DNA of 64,000 nt. It comes from Bradyrhizobiaceae bacterium (GTDB lineage: Bacteria; Pseudomonadota; Alphaproteobacteria; Rhizobiales; Xanthobacteraceae). The notes beneath the pieces were generated by a model. The model did not search any database, was not told the DNA's origin, and worked only from the letters and a program-made list of their open reading frames with translations. The stretch spans positions 1 through 64,000 of the forward strand of contig RXJJ01000017.1 in NCBI GenBank assembly GCA_003963145.1, given 5' to 3'. Position 1 is the first letter of the stretch. Every line of letters starts with the position of its first letter. Positions 44,068 through 53,749 of the stretch are shown in pieces. Both the position numbers and the translations under genes were made by a program.

Positions 44068-46803
44068 TCAGGCGACGGTCGCTTTGTCGGCCCGGTTGGA
44101 CCGGATGAAATGTCCAATCTCGGCTGCGGGCTTGGGCTTGCTGAACAGATATCCCTGCATTTCCGTGCATCCGACCGCCAGCAGCATATCGCGCTGCGCC
44201 TTTGTCTCGACGCCTTCTGCGGTCGTATCCATGAGCTGAGCCGACGCGATATTGGCGACGGCCTGCACGATAGCCAACGATCCGTTGGGCGTATCGATGC
44301 CTTCGACGAAACAGCGGTCGATCTTGATCTTGTCGAATGGAAAGCGCTGCAGATAACTCAGCGATGAGTAGCCGGTGCCAAAATCGTCAAGTGCGATACG
44401 AACACCCAGCGCGCGGAGCTGATGCAAAATGGCCAAGGCTTTTTCATCGTCGCGGATCAGGACTGCCTCAGTGATCTCAAGCTCCAGCCGTCCCGCGCCG
44501 AGACCGGATGACGCGAGCGCTCCCGCCACCTTGAGCGCGAACGTGTCATTCCTGAATTGAACCGGCGAAACGTTGACAGCCAGCTTTACATCCGCAGGCC
44601 AGGTTGCGGCTTCCGCACAGGCCGTCGTGAGAACCCATGCGCCGAGTTGATCGATCAGGCCGGTTTCCTCGGCGATCGGAATGAATTCGACGGGCGAAAT
44701 CATTCCGCGCTCGGGATGACGCCAGCGTAACAGGGCTTCGCAGCCGGTGATGCCGTTGTCGGAAAGACGCGCGATGGGCTGATAGTAGACCTCGAAATTT
44801 CCATCGGCGAGGGCTTGCCGTAGTTCGGTCTCCATCGAGCGGCGGGCCTGGGCACGCGCATCCATATCGGCATGAAAAAAACGATAGGTCCGCCTGCCGT
44901 CCGCCTTGGCCGCGTACATGGCAAGGTCCGCATTCTTGAGCAACCCATCCAGTGTCGAGCCGTCCATGGGCGCCCGCGCAATGCCGATGCTGGCGTCGGT
45001 CGCGACATGATGACCGAGACAATAGTAAGGCCTGCGGATCGCTTCCTGCACCCTGATGACCAGGTCGGTCACATCCGAAACAGAACCGGCAGATTTGCGG
45101 ACGATCGCGAATTCATCGCCGCCAAGGCGCGCCACCAGATCGTCTTCGCTCGTGCATTGCTTCAGGCGCTGCGCCACGCCTTTGAGCAATTCATCTCCGA
45201 CCGGATGACCGAGCGAGTCGTTGACTGTCTTGAATTCGTCAATGTCGATATAGAGCACTGCAATCTGGATGCCGGGCGAAATCTCTTTCAACATCGCCTC
45301 GAGCCGCTCGCGAAAGAGCGCACGGTTGGGAAGCCCCGTAAGAGCGTCGAAATGCGCCATATGCGCGATGCGCGCTTCCGACCGTCGGCGCTCGGTGATG
45401 TCTTCATGGGTCGAAACCCATCCTCCGTCTGCGACGGGCTGAAACGTCATCTGAATGGAGCGGCCATCGGGCATTTCGGCGATCACGACACGCGAAGGTT
45501 CGAGATCACGAACGATGCTGTTACAATATGCATCGACATCGCCGACAAAACTTCCGGTCAGCTTGCGATGGGCAACGATATCGCGAAACGTGCAACCCGG
45601 CTTGATCTCGTTCCGTGACAGTCCGTACATCTCAATATAACGATCGTTACACACCACAAGCTTCATCGAGGCGTCGAACAGCAACAGACCCTGGTTCATG
45701 TTGTTGACTGCGGTGTCCAATCGCTGTTTTTCGAGCGCCAGCCTGCGCTGAGCCTTCTGGTGCTGATGCGATAATTGCCGAACCACCAGAAACAGCAATG
45801 TGGCGACAACCCAGGATGAAAGACCTGCGGCCAGGATTAGAAACCGGGTTTGCTCGCGCCAGTCGGACAGAACAGATGCTACCGTTGTCGTTGCGATCAG
45901 GACAATCGGATAATTACGCAACTGCCGTACGGCTGCCAGCCGGTCCTCCCCATCAACCGGGCTGACGATACGCATCGTCCCTTGTTTGGCTTTCGACAAG
46001 ACGTTCTGGAACATCGGACCGTTGGAGAAATTGCGCCCGATCATCGACTCAACATGCGGATAACGGGCCAGCATGGTTCCATCGCGATGGAACATCGAAA
46101 TTGCGGAATTGTCCCCAAACGACAACGATCCGAAGAATTTTTCGAACTGCTTCGGCTCGATGCCGCGGGAGACGACGCCCAGAAATTCATGATCAGGCCC
46201 CGTGACCTTGCGCACAAGCACGGTGGTCCAGGCGCCCGAAATACGGCTGACAAGTGACTCCAGCAGAAATTCACGCGACGGATCGGTCTTGAAGGTCCGG
46301 AAATAGGAACGGTCCGCGACGTTGACGTCGGGTACGGGCCAGACATCCGAAGAATTTATGAGACGGCCTTCAGCATCGAATATGTTGACAGCACCGATAT
46401 AAGACAGCGCACGAATCTTGCCGTTCAGCATGTGGTGAACATCGCGCCCAGACATTATTCGCTCGAAGTCCGAACGCGTCTCGATGCCCATGGCCTTGAT
46501 ATAGGCGAGCACATCCTTCTGAATTACCTGCCCGTCCTCGAACTGCTGGTCGAAGTGCCGGGCAAGCAGCAGCAGCGTGTTCTCAAGTTCGCGGTTGGCA
46601 TTCAGGATCGCGCGGTCACGAAAAGAACCGACCATGATGGCGGTACCGACGGCGATCATCGCGATCAGGAGGATTCCGGACAACACGAGCCAGCGGATCG
46701 GCCCACGCCGAACCACATAGATATTTTCCGAGGAATCGTCATGAGCGGTCCGCTGACCGCCTCCAATTCCGATACCTGACAGGAAAGTCTTTCCGAACGC
46801 CAT
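44068..46803 (-). CDS. Membrane-bound GGDEF-EAL protein with periplasmic sensor and PAS domain
   Basis: A 911-residue cyclic-di-GMP enzyme. Helix at ~35-58, a periplasmic sensor of dCache type at ~60-305 (FDAEGRLINSSDVWPVP, VADRSYFRTFK), a second helix at ~318-342, a PAS domain at ~360-470 (NNMNQGLLLFDASMKLVVCN, HEDITERRRSEAR), GGDEF at ~485-640 with intact LGGDEFA, and EAL at ~660-905 with intact GCEALLRW and DDFGTGYSSL. Both active sites look functional, so direction of activity cannot be read. Convergent with the PHA gene; the POT transporter gene lies 94 bases upstream. Confidence 0.93.
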   Translation of the reverse strand: MAFGKTFLSGIGIGGGQRTAHDDSSENIYVVRRGPIRWLVLSGILLIAMIAVGTAIMVGSFRDRAILNANRELENTLLLLARHFDQQFEDGQVIQKDVLAYIKAMGIETRSDFERIMSGRDVHHMLNGKIRALSYIGAVNIFDAEGRLINSSDVWPVPDVNVADRSYFRTFKTDPSREFLLESLVSRISGAWTTVLVRKVTGPDHEFLGVVSRGIEPKQFEKFFGSLSFGDNSAISMFHRDGTMLARYPHVESMIGRNFSNGPMFQNVLSKAKQGTMRIVSPVDGEDRLAAVRQLRNYPIVLIATTTVASVLSDWREQTRFLILAAGLSSWVVATLLFLVVRQLSHQHQKAQRRLALEKQRLDTAVNNMNQGLLLFDASMKLVVCNDRYIEMYGLSRNEIKPGCTFRDIVAHRKLTGSFVGDVDAYCNSIVRDLEPSRVVIAEMPDGRSIQMTFQPVADGGWVSTHEDITERRRSEARIAHMAHFDALTGLPNRALFRERLEAMLKEISPGIQIAVLYIDIDEFKTVNDSLGHPVGDELLKGVAQRLKQCTSEDDLVARLGGDEFAIVRKSAGSVSDVTDLVIRVQEAIRRPYYCLGHHVATDASIGIARAPMDGSTLDGLLKNADLAMYAAKADGRRTYRFFHADMDARAQARRSMETELRQALADGNFEVYYQPIARLSDNGITGCEALLRWRHPERGMISPVEFIPIAEETGLIDQLGAWVLTTACAEAATWPADVKLAVNVSPVQFRNDTFALKVAGALASSGLGAGRLELEITEAVLIRDDEKALAILHQLRALGVRIALDDFGTGYSSLSYLQRFPFDKIKIDRCFVEGIDTPNGSLAIVQAVANIASAQLMDTTAEGVETKAQRDMLLAVGCTEMQGYLFSKPKPAAEIGHFIRSNRADKATVA

Positions 46804-46897
46804 TGGCCCTCCACAGGTACCTATAGGGAACCACTGATGGAGGGCGGGTTAGCAATTCCAGTTAGTGAAGAGTTAATCAGATGCTGCAATCAGCGAG

Positions 46898-48280
46898 CTA
46901 TTTTTGCTGAACCGATAATGTGTGCGCCAGCAAGGGCCGCACCGCCAGAGTGAACAGCGCGGCCGTTGCGCCAAGCGATGCCACGATCAAAAAGAATGCC
47001 GGCTGCGAGAACTTTTCCCACAGGCCGCCGAGATAACCTGCCAGAAAATTTCCGGCGAAGATGCTGGTGAACCATATAGCCATCAGCGACGAGCGGGAGC
47101 CGCTTGGCGCAATTGAGGACATCAGCGAAATTCCAATGGGTGAAAAATAAAGCTCTGCAACGGTCACAATGGCGAAGAAAATCAGCAACCACAACCAGTT
47201 GACCGGTTGCGCACCGGCCCACGAAAGCGCGGCTAGAAGAATGTAGGCGAGAGAAAGGATCAGGCATCCGGTCGTCAATTTCGCGATCGTCGAGGGCTCG
47301 CGGCCTTTTTTGGCAAACAGCGACCAGAGCGCGACAAGAACCGGCGTGATGAGAAAGATCAAAATCGGATTGAATGATTGAAACCAGGTAACTGGAATCG
47401 TGCCTTTCCAGAACAGAAGATTCACCTCGCGATCCACCGCCTGACGAATCCAGATCGCGATGGTGTTGCCCTGTTGCTCGTAGGCCGCCCACCAGAGAGC
47501 CGACGGAATAAAGAGTATGAACAGGCTCGCGAACGAAGCCTTTCTCTGACTGCGGCTTGCTTCATCCGGCGCGGCCTTCTGTACCGGCGGCGCCTTCGGA
47601 AGCCACGATGTTCCCGCCAGATAGGTTACCATGCCGATCGTCATGCCGACACCGGCACTGATAAACCCGTAATGCCAGTCGATGCGCTCGCCGAGATAAC
47701 CACAGATGAGAGGCGCGAAGAACGCACCGATATTGATGCCAACATAGAAGATCGAATAAGCGCGATCGACGCGATGATCGCCGGGACCGTACAACTCGCC
47801 AACCTGCGTGGTGACGTTGGGTTTGAAGATGCCAACGCCCAGCACAAGAACGATCAGCGCCACAAGAAACATCCGGTCCCATGCCATCATGAAATGGCCG
47901 GCAACCATGAGCGATGCGCCGAGGAGAACGGTCGGCGTCCGCCCGATGAAACGGTCCGCCAGGATGCCGCCGAGTATCGGCGTCAGATAGGCGAAGCCCG
48001 TATAGAAGCCATAGATTTCCGAAGCGAAGGCCTGATCGCTGAGCCGGCCGAACAGGGATTCGAGACCACCGCGCAGAGCATTCAGACCGATAACGTCACG
48101 CGCCTTGTCGGGCCTGAGCAGATCCCCAACCATGTACAGGACAAGCAGCGAACGCATGCCGTAATAGGAAAACCGCTCCCACATTTCCGTTCCGAACAGA
48201 AAAGTGAGGCCCGGCGGGTGGCCGAATAAAGACGCTTCGCGTTCGCGTGAATGCGGCCGATCTGCGGGTGAATGACTCAT
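46898..48280 (-). CDS. POT-family proton-coupled peptide transporter (MFS)
   Basis: A 460-residue, 12-14 helix transporter for di/tripeptides. The POT motif is LFGTEMWERFSYYGMRSLLV (E-x-x-E/W-R-F-x-Y-Y-G), with GGILADRFIGRTPTVLLGAS as the MFS loop 2-3 motif and NIGAFFAPLICGYLGE in helix 5. It is followed by 94 bases and the GGDEF-EAL gene on the same strand. Substrate range not readable; peptide uptake is the family's usual role. Confidence 0.92.
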   Translation of the reverse strand: MSHSPADRPHSREREASLFGHPPGLTFLFGTEMWERFSYYGMRSLLVLYMVGDLLRPDKARDVIGLNALRGGLESLFGRLSDQAFASEIYGFYTGFAYLTPILGGILADRFIGRTPTVLLGASLMVAGHFMMAWDRMFLVALIVLVLGVGIFKPNVTTQVGELYGPGDHRVDRAYSIFYVGINIGAFFAPLICGYLGERIDWHYGFISAGVGMTIGMVTYLAGTSWLPKAPPVQKAAPDEASRSQRKASFASLFILFIPSALWWAAYEQQGNTIAIWIRQAVDREVNLLFWKGTIPVTWFQSFNPILIFLITPVLVALWSLFAKKGREPSTIAKLTTGCLILSLAYILLAALSWAGAQPVNWLWLLIFFAIVTVAELYFSPIGISLMSSIAPSGSRSSLMAIWFTSIFAGNFLAGYLGGLWEKFSQPAFFLIVASLGATAALFTLAVRPLLAHTLSVQQK

Positions 48281-48377
48281 GCCTGAGACAGGGAACGCGA
48301 CATTCGCGCCTGACGCAAGAGCAAACGCGAATCACAAACTCATCGCGCCAATTTCAAGCCAGCATTTCCGCACCCGA

Positions 48378-49502
48378 TTAACTCCACGCCTCGGCGTCAA
48401 ACTTGGCGATGGCCTTCTCGTCGAAAGCATAGCCAAGGCCCGGATCGGTCGGCAGCGCGAGACCCCTGCCCGGCACGACCTTCACCTGCCGATCGATGAT
48501 CTTGCGGAAATTGAGCACCTGATCGTCGGCGAAATATTCCACCATTTCGCCATTGGGAAGCGCGGCGACAAGATGCAGATGCAGGTCGTGAAACCAGTGC
48601 GGACACATATTGACGCCGTAGCAATCGGCCATCGCCGCGATTTTCCTGAACTCGGTGATGCCGCCACAAACCGCCGCGTCGGTTTGCAAAATCGCCGCGC
48701 CGCCCTTGTCGAGCAACTCCTTGTGGCGCCAGCGTCCGGCCTCGATCTCGCCGGTCGCGACATTGATATTGATACGCTCGGCGAGTTTAGCGTGATTGTC
48801 GATCTGGTCGGGGCTGAACGGCTCCTCGATCCAGTAGGGATCATAATCGGCGAAGCGCTCGCAGTAACGCAAGGCTGTCGGTACGTCGTGCCAGGCGTTG
48901 TTGGCGTCGAGCAAAAGCAGCGCATCGGGCCCGATGGCCTTGCGCGCAGCAGCGACACGTTTTTCTTCCCCATTCGGATCCTCGCGCCCAACCTTCATCT
49001 TCACACCCTGCAAACCGAGCGCGAGATAGGACGCCATTTCTTCGCCGAGCATCTGCGGCGTCTTGCCCTCGAGATAATAGCCGCCGCTTCCGTAAGCGGG
49101 AACCGGATCGCGGGTCGCGGCGCCGAGATAGCGATAAAGCGGCAGCTTCGCTGCCTGCGCATTGACGTCCCACAATGCGATGTCGAGAATGCTGAGTGCG
49201 CGCATCACCGAGCCAGCGCGGCCGTGCAGCAGCACGTCCTGGTACATTTCCTTCCAGAGCAGCTCCACCTCGGTCGATTCCTTGCCGATCAGATTCGGCG
49301 CAAGAAGATCGCGTACAGCAAGCGTCACCACCTTGCCGCCGAAATTGCCCGCATAGCAATGGCCAATGCCTTCCAGCCCGTCTTCCGTCCTGATCTTCAC
49401 CAGCGCATAATCGCGCGCCAGCACCTGACGGTTGGCGAACGCGGTCGGCCGGTCCAGCGGAACGCGCACGGTGCGGGCCTGCACCGAAACAATTCGAGCC
49501 AT
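48378..49502 (-). CDS. Mandelate racemase / muconate lactonizing enzyme family protein (enolase superfamily)
   Basis: A 374-residue enzyme that abstracts a proton alpha to a carboxylate. Capping domain at ~1-125. The barrel carries the Lys-x-Lys catalytic pair in GVKMKVGRED, metal ligands Asp (LLLDANNAW), Glu (WIEEPFSP) and Glu (TGEIEAG), then LQTDAAVCGG and the His of CPHWFHDLH. This is the mandelate-racemase subgroup, usually acid-sugar dehydratases or racemases. It is the last gene of the ten-gene operon, next to an IlvD/Edd dehydratase, so dehydration of a hydroxy acid is likely. AAGGA precedes ATG 49502. Confidence 0.88.
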   Translation of the reverse strand: MARIVSVQARTVRVPLDRPTAFANRQVLARDYALVKIRTEDGLEGIGHCYAGNFGGKVVTLAVRDLLAPNLIGKESTEVELLWKEMYQDVLLHGRAGSVMRALSILDIALWDVNAQAAKLPLYRYLGAATRDPVPAYGSGGYYLEGKTPQMLGEEMASYLALGLQGVKMKVGREDPNGEEKRVAAARKAIGPDALLLLDANNAWHDVPTALRYCERFADYDPYWIEEPFSPDQIDNHAKLAERININVATGEIEAGRWRHKELLDKGGAAILQTDAAVCGGITEFRKIAAMADCYGVNMCPHWFHDLHLHLVAALPNGEMVEYFADDQVLNFRKIIDRQVKVVPGRGLALPTDPGLGYAFDEKAIAKFDAEAWS

Positions 49503-49537
49503 AGTCCTTCACTCCCGGTTTATGCTTGTTGGCACGA

Positions 49538-51241
49538 TCAGGTCGCGCGTGGATCTTTGATCAGAAAATCAAAGTCGCAGCCCTGATCGGCCTGCAACAC
49601 AGTGTCGATGTAAAGTTTGGCGTAGCCGCGCTTGGGCGACGCTTTCGCGGGCGGCTGAGCCTTGGCGCGGCGCTCGAGCTCAGCCGCATCGACAAGCAGT
49701 TCGATGGAGCGGCCCGGCACATCGAGACGGATCATGTCACCGTTTTGCACCAGCGCCAGCGGCCCGCCGACGGCGGATTCCGGCGTGATGTGCAGGACGA
49801 TGGTCCCGAATGCGGTACCGCTCATGCGCGCATCGGACATGCGCACCATGTCTTTCACGCCCGCGCGTGCCAGCTTTTTCGGAATCGGCAGATAGCCTGC
49901 CTCCGGCATGCCGGGTGCACCTTTCGGACCGGCATTGCGCAGCACCAGAATATCGTCCGCCTTGACGTCGAGATCGGGAGAATCGACCCGCGTGGTCATG
50001 TCCTCAACCGAGTCGAACACGACGGCGCGGCCGGTATGAACCATCAGTTCCTTGCTCGCCGCCGACTGCTTGATCACCGCACCACGCGGTGCGAGATTTC
50101 CTCGTAGCACGGCGATGGCGCCCTGCGCTTTTAAGGGTTTGTCCCGGGTGCGAATGACATCCTGATTGGGCACCTCTTCCGCGCGCTCAATCACGTCGCC
50201 AATCGTTCCGCCGCCGACCACCGGCGCATCGAGCCGCAAAAGGTCGCGCAGTTCGCGCATCAGGCGCGGCATTCCACCGGCATGATGGAAATGCTCCATG
50301 TAATGCTGGCCGGAGGGTTTCAGATTGACCAGCACCGGGACATCCCGGGCAAGCCTGTCGAGCATATCGAGATCGAGCTTGAGCCCGGCGCGCCCGGCGA
50401 TTGCGGCGAGATGCACCACGCCGTTGGTCGAGCCACCGATCGATTGCAAAATGACCAGCGCGTTGTGGATCGAATCCTCCGTGATAAGTTCACTCGGGCG
50501 CGGCGTATCGGACACCGCCATTTCGGCGGCGCGTTTGCCGGTTGCCTCGGCGAGACGGCGGCGCTCCGCATGGGTTGCCGGAACGGCGGCTGTGTAAGGC
50601 AACGACAGGCCCATCGCCTCGGTTATGCAGGCCATGGTACTGGCGGTGCCCATCACCATGCAGGTGCCGACAGAGGGCGCGAGACGCGCATTGATGATTT
50701 CGATCTCGTCGCCATCGATGTCGCCGGCGCGATGGCCGCCCCACATCCTGCGGCAATCGGTGCAGGCACCGAGCACTTCGCCGCGATGATGACCGACCAC
50801 CATCGGCCCGACGGGCAGAACAATGGCAGGCAGATCAGCGGACGCCGCCGCCATGATCTGCGCCGGCAGCGTCTTGTCACAGCCGCCAATGACGATGACC
50901 GAATCCATCGGCTGTGCGCGGATCATCTCTTCGGTGTCCATCGCCATCAAATTGCGCAGGAACATCGATGTCGGGTGCGCGAAGCTCTCGTGAATGGTGA
51001 TGGTCGGAAACACCATCGGCATGCCGCCGGCCAGCATCACGCCGCGCTTCGCTGCCTCGATCAGGTCAGGCACGTTGCCGTGGCACGGATTGAAATCGCT
51101 GTAGGTGTTGGTGATGCCGACAATCGGCCGGTCCAGAGCGTCGTCGGAATAGCCCATCGCCTTGATAAAGACCTTGCGCAGAAACAGCGAAAACTCCTGA
51201 TCGCCGTAACTGGTCAAGCCTTTGCGCATACCGCGTGCCAT
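49538..51241 (-). CDS. IlvD/Edd family dehydratase (dihydroxy-acid or sugar-acid dehydratase)
   Basis: A 567-residue Fe-S dehydratase. Cluster-ligand cysteines are present in NPCHGNVPDL, GGCDKTLPAQI and GTCMVMGTASTM; the C-terminal catalytic Ser lies in the ARVSGxAFG-like ARMSGTAFGT segment. At 567 residues it is shorter than true IlvD (~610) and nearer to the L-arabinonate/xylonate dehydratase branch. Context (aldolases, dehydrogenases, ABC uptake) also points to sugar-acid catabolism instead of isoleucine synthesis. The start is ATG 51241 (MARGMRKGLTSYG) behind AGAAAAGG; the frame is open far upstream inside the next gene. Confidence 0.9.
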   Translation of the reverse strand: MARGMRKGLTSYGDQEFSLFLRKVFIKAMGYSDDALDRPIVGITNTYSDFNPCHGNVPDLIEAAKRGVMLAGGMPMVFPTITIHESFAHPTSMFLRNLMAMDTEEMIRAQPMDSVIVIGGCDKTLPAQIMAAASADLPAIVLPVGPMVVGHHRGEVLGACTDCRRMWGGHRAGDIDGDEIEIINARLAPSVGTCMVMGTASTMACITEAMGLSLPYTAAVPATHAERRRLAEATGKRAAEMAVSDTPRPSELITEDSIHNALVILQSIGGSTNGVVHLAAIAGRAGLKLDLDMLDRLARDVPVLVNLKPSGQHYMEHFHHAGGMPRLMRELRDLLRLDAPVVGGGTIGDVIERAEEVPNQDVIRTRDKPLKAQGAIAVLRGNLAPRGAVIKQSAASKELMVHTGRAVVFDSVEDMTTRVDSPDLDVKADDILVLRNAGPKGAPGMPEAGYLPIPKKLARAGVKDMVRMSDARMSGTAFGTIVLHITPESAVGGPLALVQNGDMIRLDVPGRSIELLVDAAELERRAKAQPPAKASPKRGYAKLYIDTVLQADQGCDFDFLIKDPRAT

Positions 51242-51269
51242 GATGATGGGCCTTTTCTGAATGCTCTCG

Positions 51270-52199
51270 TTACAGTTTCGCGCGCAAATCGTGTCTCGCC
51301 ACCCGCGAAAGAAGATAGTCGACTTCCGCCTTGGCGGCGGCGGTGAGACCGGCGCCAGGCTTGCGCTGCGCGTCGGAGGCAATCGCGCCGCGTTTTTGCA
51401 GAACGTATTTGCGGGTGGCAAGGCCGACGCCCTGCTGCTGCTCGTAGCGAACCAGCGGGAGGTGTGCGTCGAACAGATCGTGCGCCTCGTCGCGCTTGCC
51501 CTGCTGCGAAAGCTTGACGACATCGACCAGCATGTCTGGGAACGCATAACCGGTCATTGCGCCGTCCGCGCCGCGCTCCATCTCGAAATCGAGGAACAGC
51601 CCGCCGTTCCCGCACAGGATCGAGATGGGACGCATCGAACCGTCTTTCTGGAATCCACGTATCGTGCTGATCTTCTCAAGACCCGGCCAATCCTCGTGCT
51701 TGAGCATCACGCAGGAGGAGTGGTTCTGCACAATCTGGCGGATCACCTTCGGCGTGATAACGACCGACAGCGTCAACGGATAATCCTGCAACACCCACGG
51801 AATATCGTCGCCGATGGCTTCGACAGCTTGCGCGAAGTAAGTCGTAATTTGATCGTCGGTGCGCAGGCTCGGGATCGGCGCGATCATCACGCACGCCGCG
51901 CCGGCATCCATCGACGCCTTGGCGAGCGAACGCATCGCGGCAAAGCCCGGTGCGGAAACGCCGACCACCACCGGGATGTTTCCGGCCCGTTTCACCACAC
52001 GCCGGACAACCTCCAGAGATTCTTCCGGCTCCAGCTTCGGCGCTTCACCCATGATACCGAGAATGGTCATGCCGGTCACGCCGCACTTCAGATAGAAGTC
52101 GGTCATGCGATCGATCGACTCGACGTCGAGCCGGCCGTCGGGATGGAACGGCGTCGCAGCGATGGTGTAAACGCCGGAGGCCTGTGCAGTCAGAGCCAT
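51270..52199 (-). CDS. DapA-family aldolase/lyase (dihydrodipicolinate synthase-like)
   Basis: A 309-residue class I aldolase-fold enzyme. Motifs: GIMGEAPKLEPEE (the GTTGE-like pyruvate-binding loop), Tyr in WVLQDYPLTLS and the Schiff-base Lys in SCVMLKHEDWPG. Members of this clan include KDG aldolase, 5-keto-4-deoxyglucarate dehydratase and N-acetylneuraminate lyase. With an upstream RraA-type and a downstream IlvD-type gene it probably handles a 2-keto-3-deoxy acid; substrate unknown. The start is ATG 52199. Tightly packed in the operon (4 bases after the previous stop). Confidence 0.88.
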   Translation of the reverse strand: MALTAQASGVYTIAATPFHPDGRLDVESIDRMTDFYLKCGVTGMTILGIMGEAPKLEPEESLEVVRRVVKRAGNIPVVVGVSAPGFAAMRSLAKASMDAGAACVMIAPIPSLRTDDQITTYFAQAVEAIGDDIPWVLQDYPLTLSVVITPKVIRQIVQNHSSCVMLKHEDWPGLEKISTIRGFQKDGSMRPISILCGNGGLFLDFEMERGADGAMTGYAFPDMLVDVVKLSQQGKRDEAHDLFDAHLPLVRYEQQQGVGLATRKYVLQKRGAIASDAQRKPGAGLTAAAKAEVDYLLSRVARHDLRAKL

Positions 52200-52203
52200 A
52201 GTC

Positions 52204-52935
52204 TTATGCCTTCTTGGTTGCCTCGTAGCGGGCCTTGTTGGCGTCATTCGGCGGATAGAGACCGGGCAGCGGCGTGCCCTTTTCCACTTCGGACATGATC
52301 CACGCTTCCAGCCGCTCCTGTTCCGGAGCTGCCGCAACGACGTCATCGACAAGATCCGCCGGAATCAGAACTGCGCCATCACCGTCGATGGAAATAACGT
52401 CGTTCGGAAATACCGCGACGCCGCCGCAGGCAATCGGCTCCTGCCAGCTGACGAACGTAAGCCCCGTCACGGAGGCCGGTGCGGCAGCGCCCTGGCACCA
52501 GATCGGCAGGCCGGTCGACAACACGCCGGTCACATCGCGCATCACGCCATCCGTCACCAGCGCGGCAACACCGCGCTTGGCCATGCGTGCACAAAGAATG
52601 TCCCCGAAAATGCCGGCATCCGTGACGCCCATCGCATCCGCCACGGTGACGCAACCTTCCGGCATCGCCTCGATGGCGGCGCGGGTCGAAATCGGCGCAC
52701 CCCATGAGGCGGGCGTGGCCAGATCTTCGCGGGCCGGAACGAAGCGAAGCGTGAAGGCGCGGCCGATGACGCGCTTCTGGCCCGGTTTCAGTTCCCGCGC
52801 GCCGCGAATCCACACATTGCGCAATCCCTTTTTCAGAAGGATCGTGGTGATCGTTGCGTTGGCGGCCTTGGACAGGACGTCGATCACCTTCTGGTCCAGC
52901 GGCAGAGTTGCTGGAAAATTCTTGGGGTCCATCAT
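52204..52935 (-). CDS. RraA-like protein (4-hydroxy-4-methyl-2-oxoglutarate aldolase / oxaloacetate decarboxylase family)
   Basis: A 243-residue protein of the RraA/HMG aldolase fold. The conserved core is GIFGDILCARMAKRGVAALV followed by TDGVMRDVTGV, where Arg and Asp of DGVMRD bind substrate and metal. HMG aldolase and RraA-like decarboxylases split branched oxo-acids into pyruvate; RraA itself inhibits RNase E. The catabolic context favours a lyase. N-terminal helix of ~25 residues is extra. Two ATG codons open the gene (52935 and 52932). Confidence 0.85.
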   Translation of the reverse strand: MMDPKNFPATLPLDQKVIDVLSKAANATITTILLKKGLRNVWIRGARELKPGQKRVIGRAFTLRFVPAREDLATPASWGAPISTRAAIEAMPEGCVTVADAMGVTDAGIFGDILCARMAKRGVAALVTDGVMRDVTGVLSTGLPIWCQGAAAPASVTGLTFVSWQEPIACGGVAVFPNDVISIDGDGAVLIPADLVDDVVAAAPEQERLEAWIMSEVEKGTPLPGLYPPNDANKARYEATKKA

Positions 52936-52949
52936 TAAAGTCGATCCTT

Positions 52950-53729
52950 TCAGATGCTGGTGATGAAGCCGCCATCCACGCGGATGGTCGAGCCGTTCAA
53001 ATAGGAAGCACGCGTGGATGCGAGGAACGCGACAACGTCGGCATATTCCTCAGGCTTGCCATAACGGCCAGCCGGGATGGATGCCGTGCTTTCGGCAGAC
53101 ACCTGCTCGACCGGGCGATTTTCGCGCTTGGCCTTGGCTTCGTCGAGAAACTTGATGCGGTCGGTCGCGATCCGGCCCGGCAGAACGATGTTGGCGGTAA
53201 TTCCGTCGCCGCCGACTTCACGCGCCAGCGTTTTCGACCAGCCGACAAGCGACAGGCGTAGAGCGTTCGAAATGCCGAGATTGGGAATGGGCGACACCAC
53301 GCCGGACGAGGTGCTGGTGATGATGCGGCCCCACTTCTTCTTTCGCATGCCGGGCAGCACGCGGTCGGTAATCGCAATCACCGACAGCACCATTTGCTGG
53401 AAGCTCTTGGTCCAGAGGGCCGGGTCCTGTCCCGAAGCCGGAGTCGGCGGCGGCCCGCCGGTGTTATTGACGAGGATATCCACCGGACCGAACGCAGCTT
53501 CGATCTTTGCAATGTTGCCATCAATAACAGAGAGGTCGGAGAGATCCCATGGCAGAGCAAGTCCCTTTCCGCCTTTCAGGGACGAAGCTGTTTTCTCTAC
53601 CGCCGCCGCGTCGATATCGCCGACCGCGACATTGGCGCCTTCCTGCGCGAGCTGACGCGCGATCGCGCTGCCGAGACCACCGCCCCCGCCGAGAACCAGC
53701 GCTGTTTTGCCTTCAATGCCGAGATCCAT
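52950..53729 (-). CDS. Short-chain dehydrogenase-like protein lacking the canonical catalytic Tyr and Lys
   Basis: A 259-residue SDR. The cofactor motif is LVLGGGGGLGSAIA near residue 12 (TGxxxGxG type), with VNNTGGP (NNAG-like) near 88. Where the active-site YxxxK should lie (residues ~151-155) the sequence is IPNLGISNALR, so Tyr is replaced by Leu and Lys by Asn; SxSS (139-142) is kept. The C-terminus ASYLNGSTIRVDGGFI is typical SDR. A subfamily with such a site exists in rhizobial genomes, to my recollection, but the activity is unclear. It may be non-catalytic or use another residue. Confidence 0.85.
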   Translation of the reverse strand: MDLGIEGKTALVLGGGGGLGSAIARQLAQEGANVAVGDIDAAAVEKTASSLKGGKGLALPWDLSDLSVIDGNIAKIEAAFGPVDILVNNTGGPPPTPASGQDPALWTKSFQQMVLSVIAITDRVLPGMRKKKWGRIITSTSSGVVSPIPNLGISNALRLSLVGWSKTLAREVGGDGITANIVLPGRIATDRIKFLDEAKAKRENRPVEQVSAESTASIPAGRYGKPEEYADVVAFLASTRASYLNGSTIRVDGGFITSI

Positions 53730-53749
53730 CTTTACGCACTCCGTTTCTT

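Noticed and set aside
51242-51547. Upstream extension of the IlvD/Edd frame
   Set aside because: It lies inside the DapA-type gene and gives a Ser/Arg-rich, low-quality sequence; ATG 51241 has a ribosome site and the family N-terminus.
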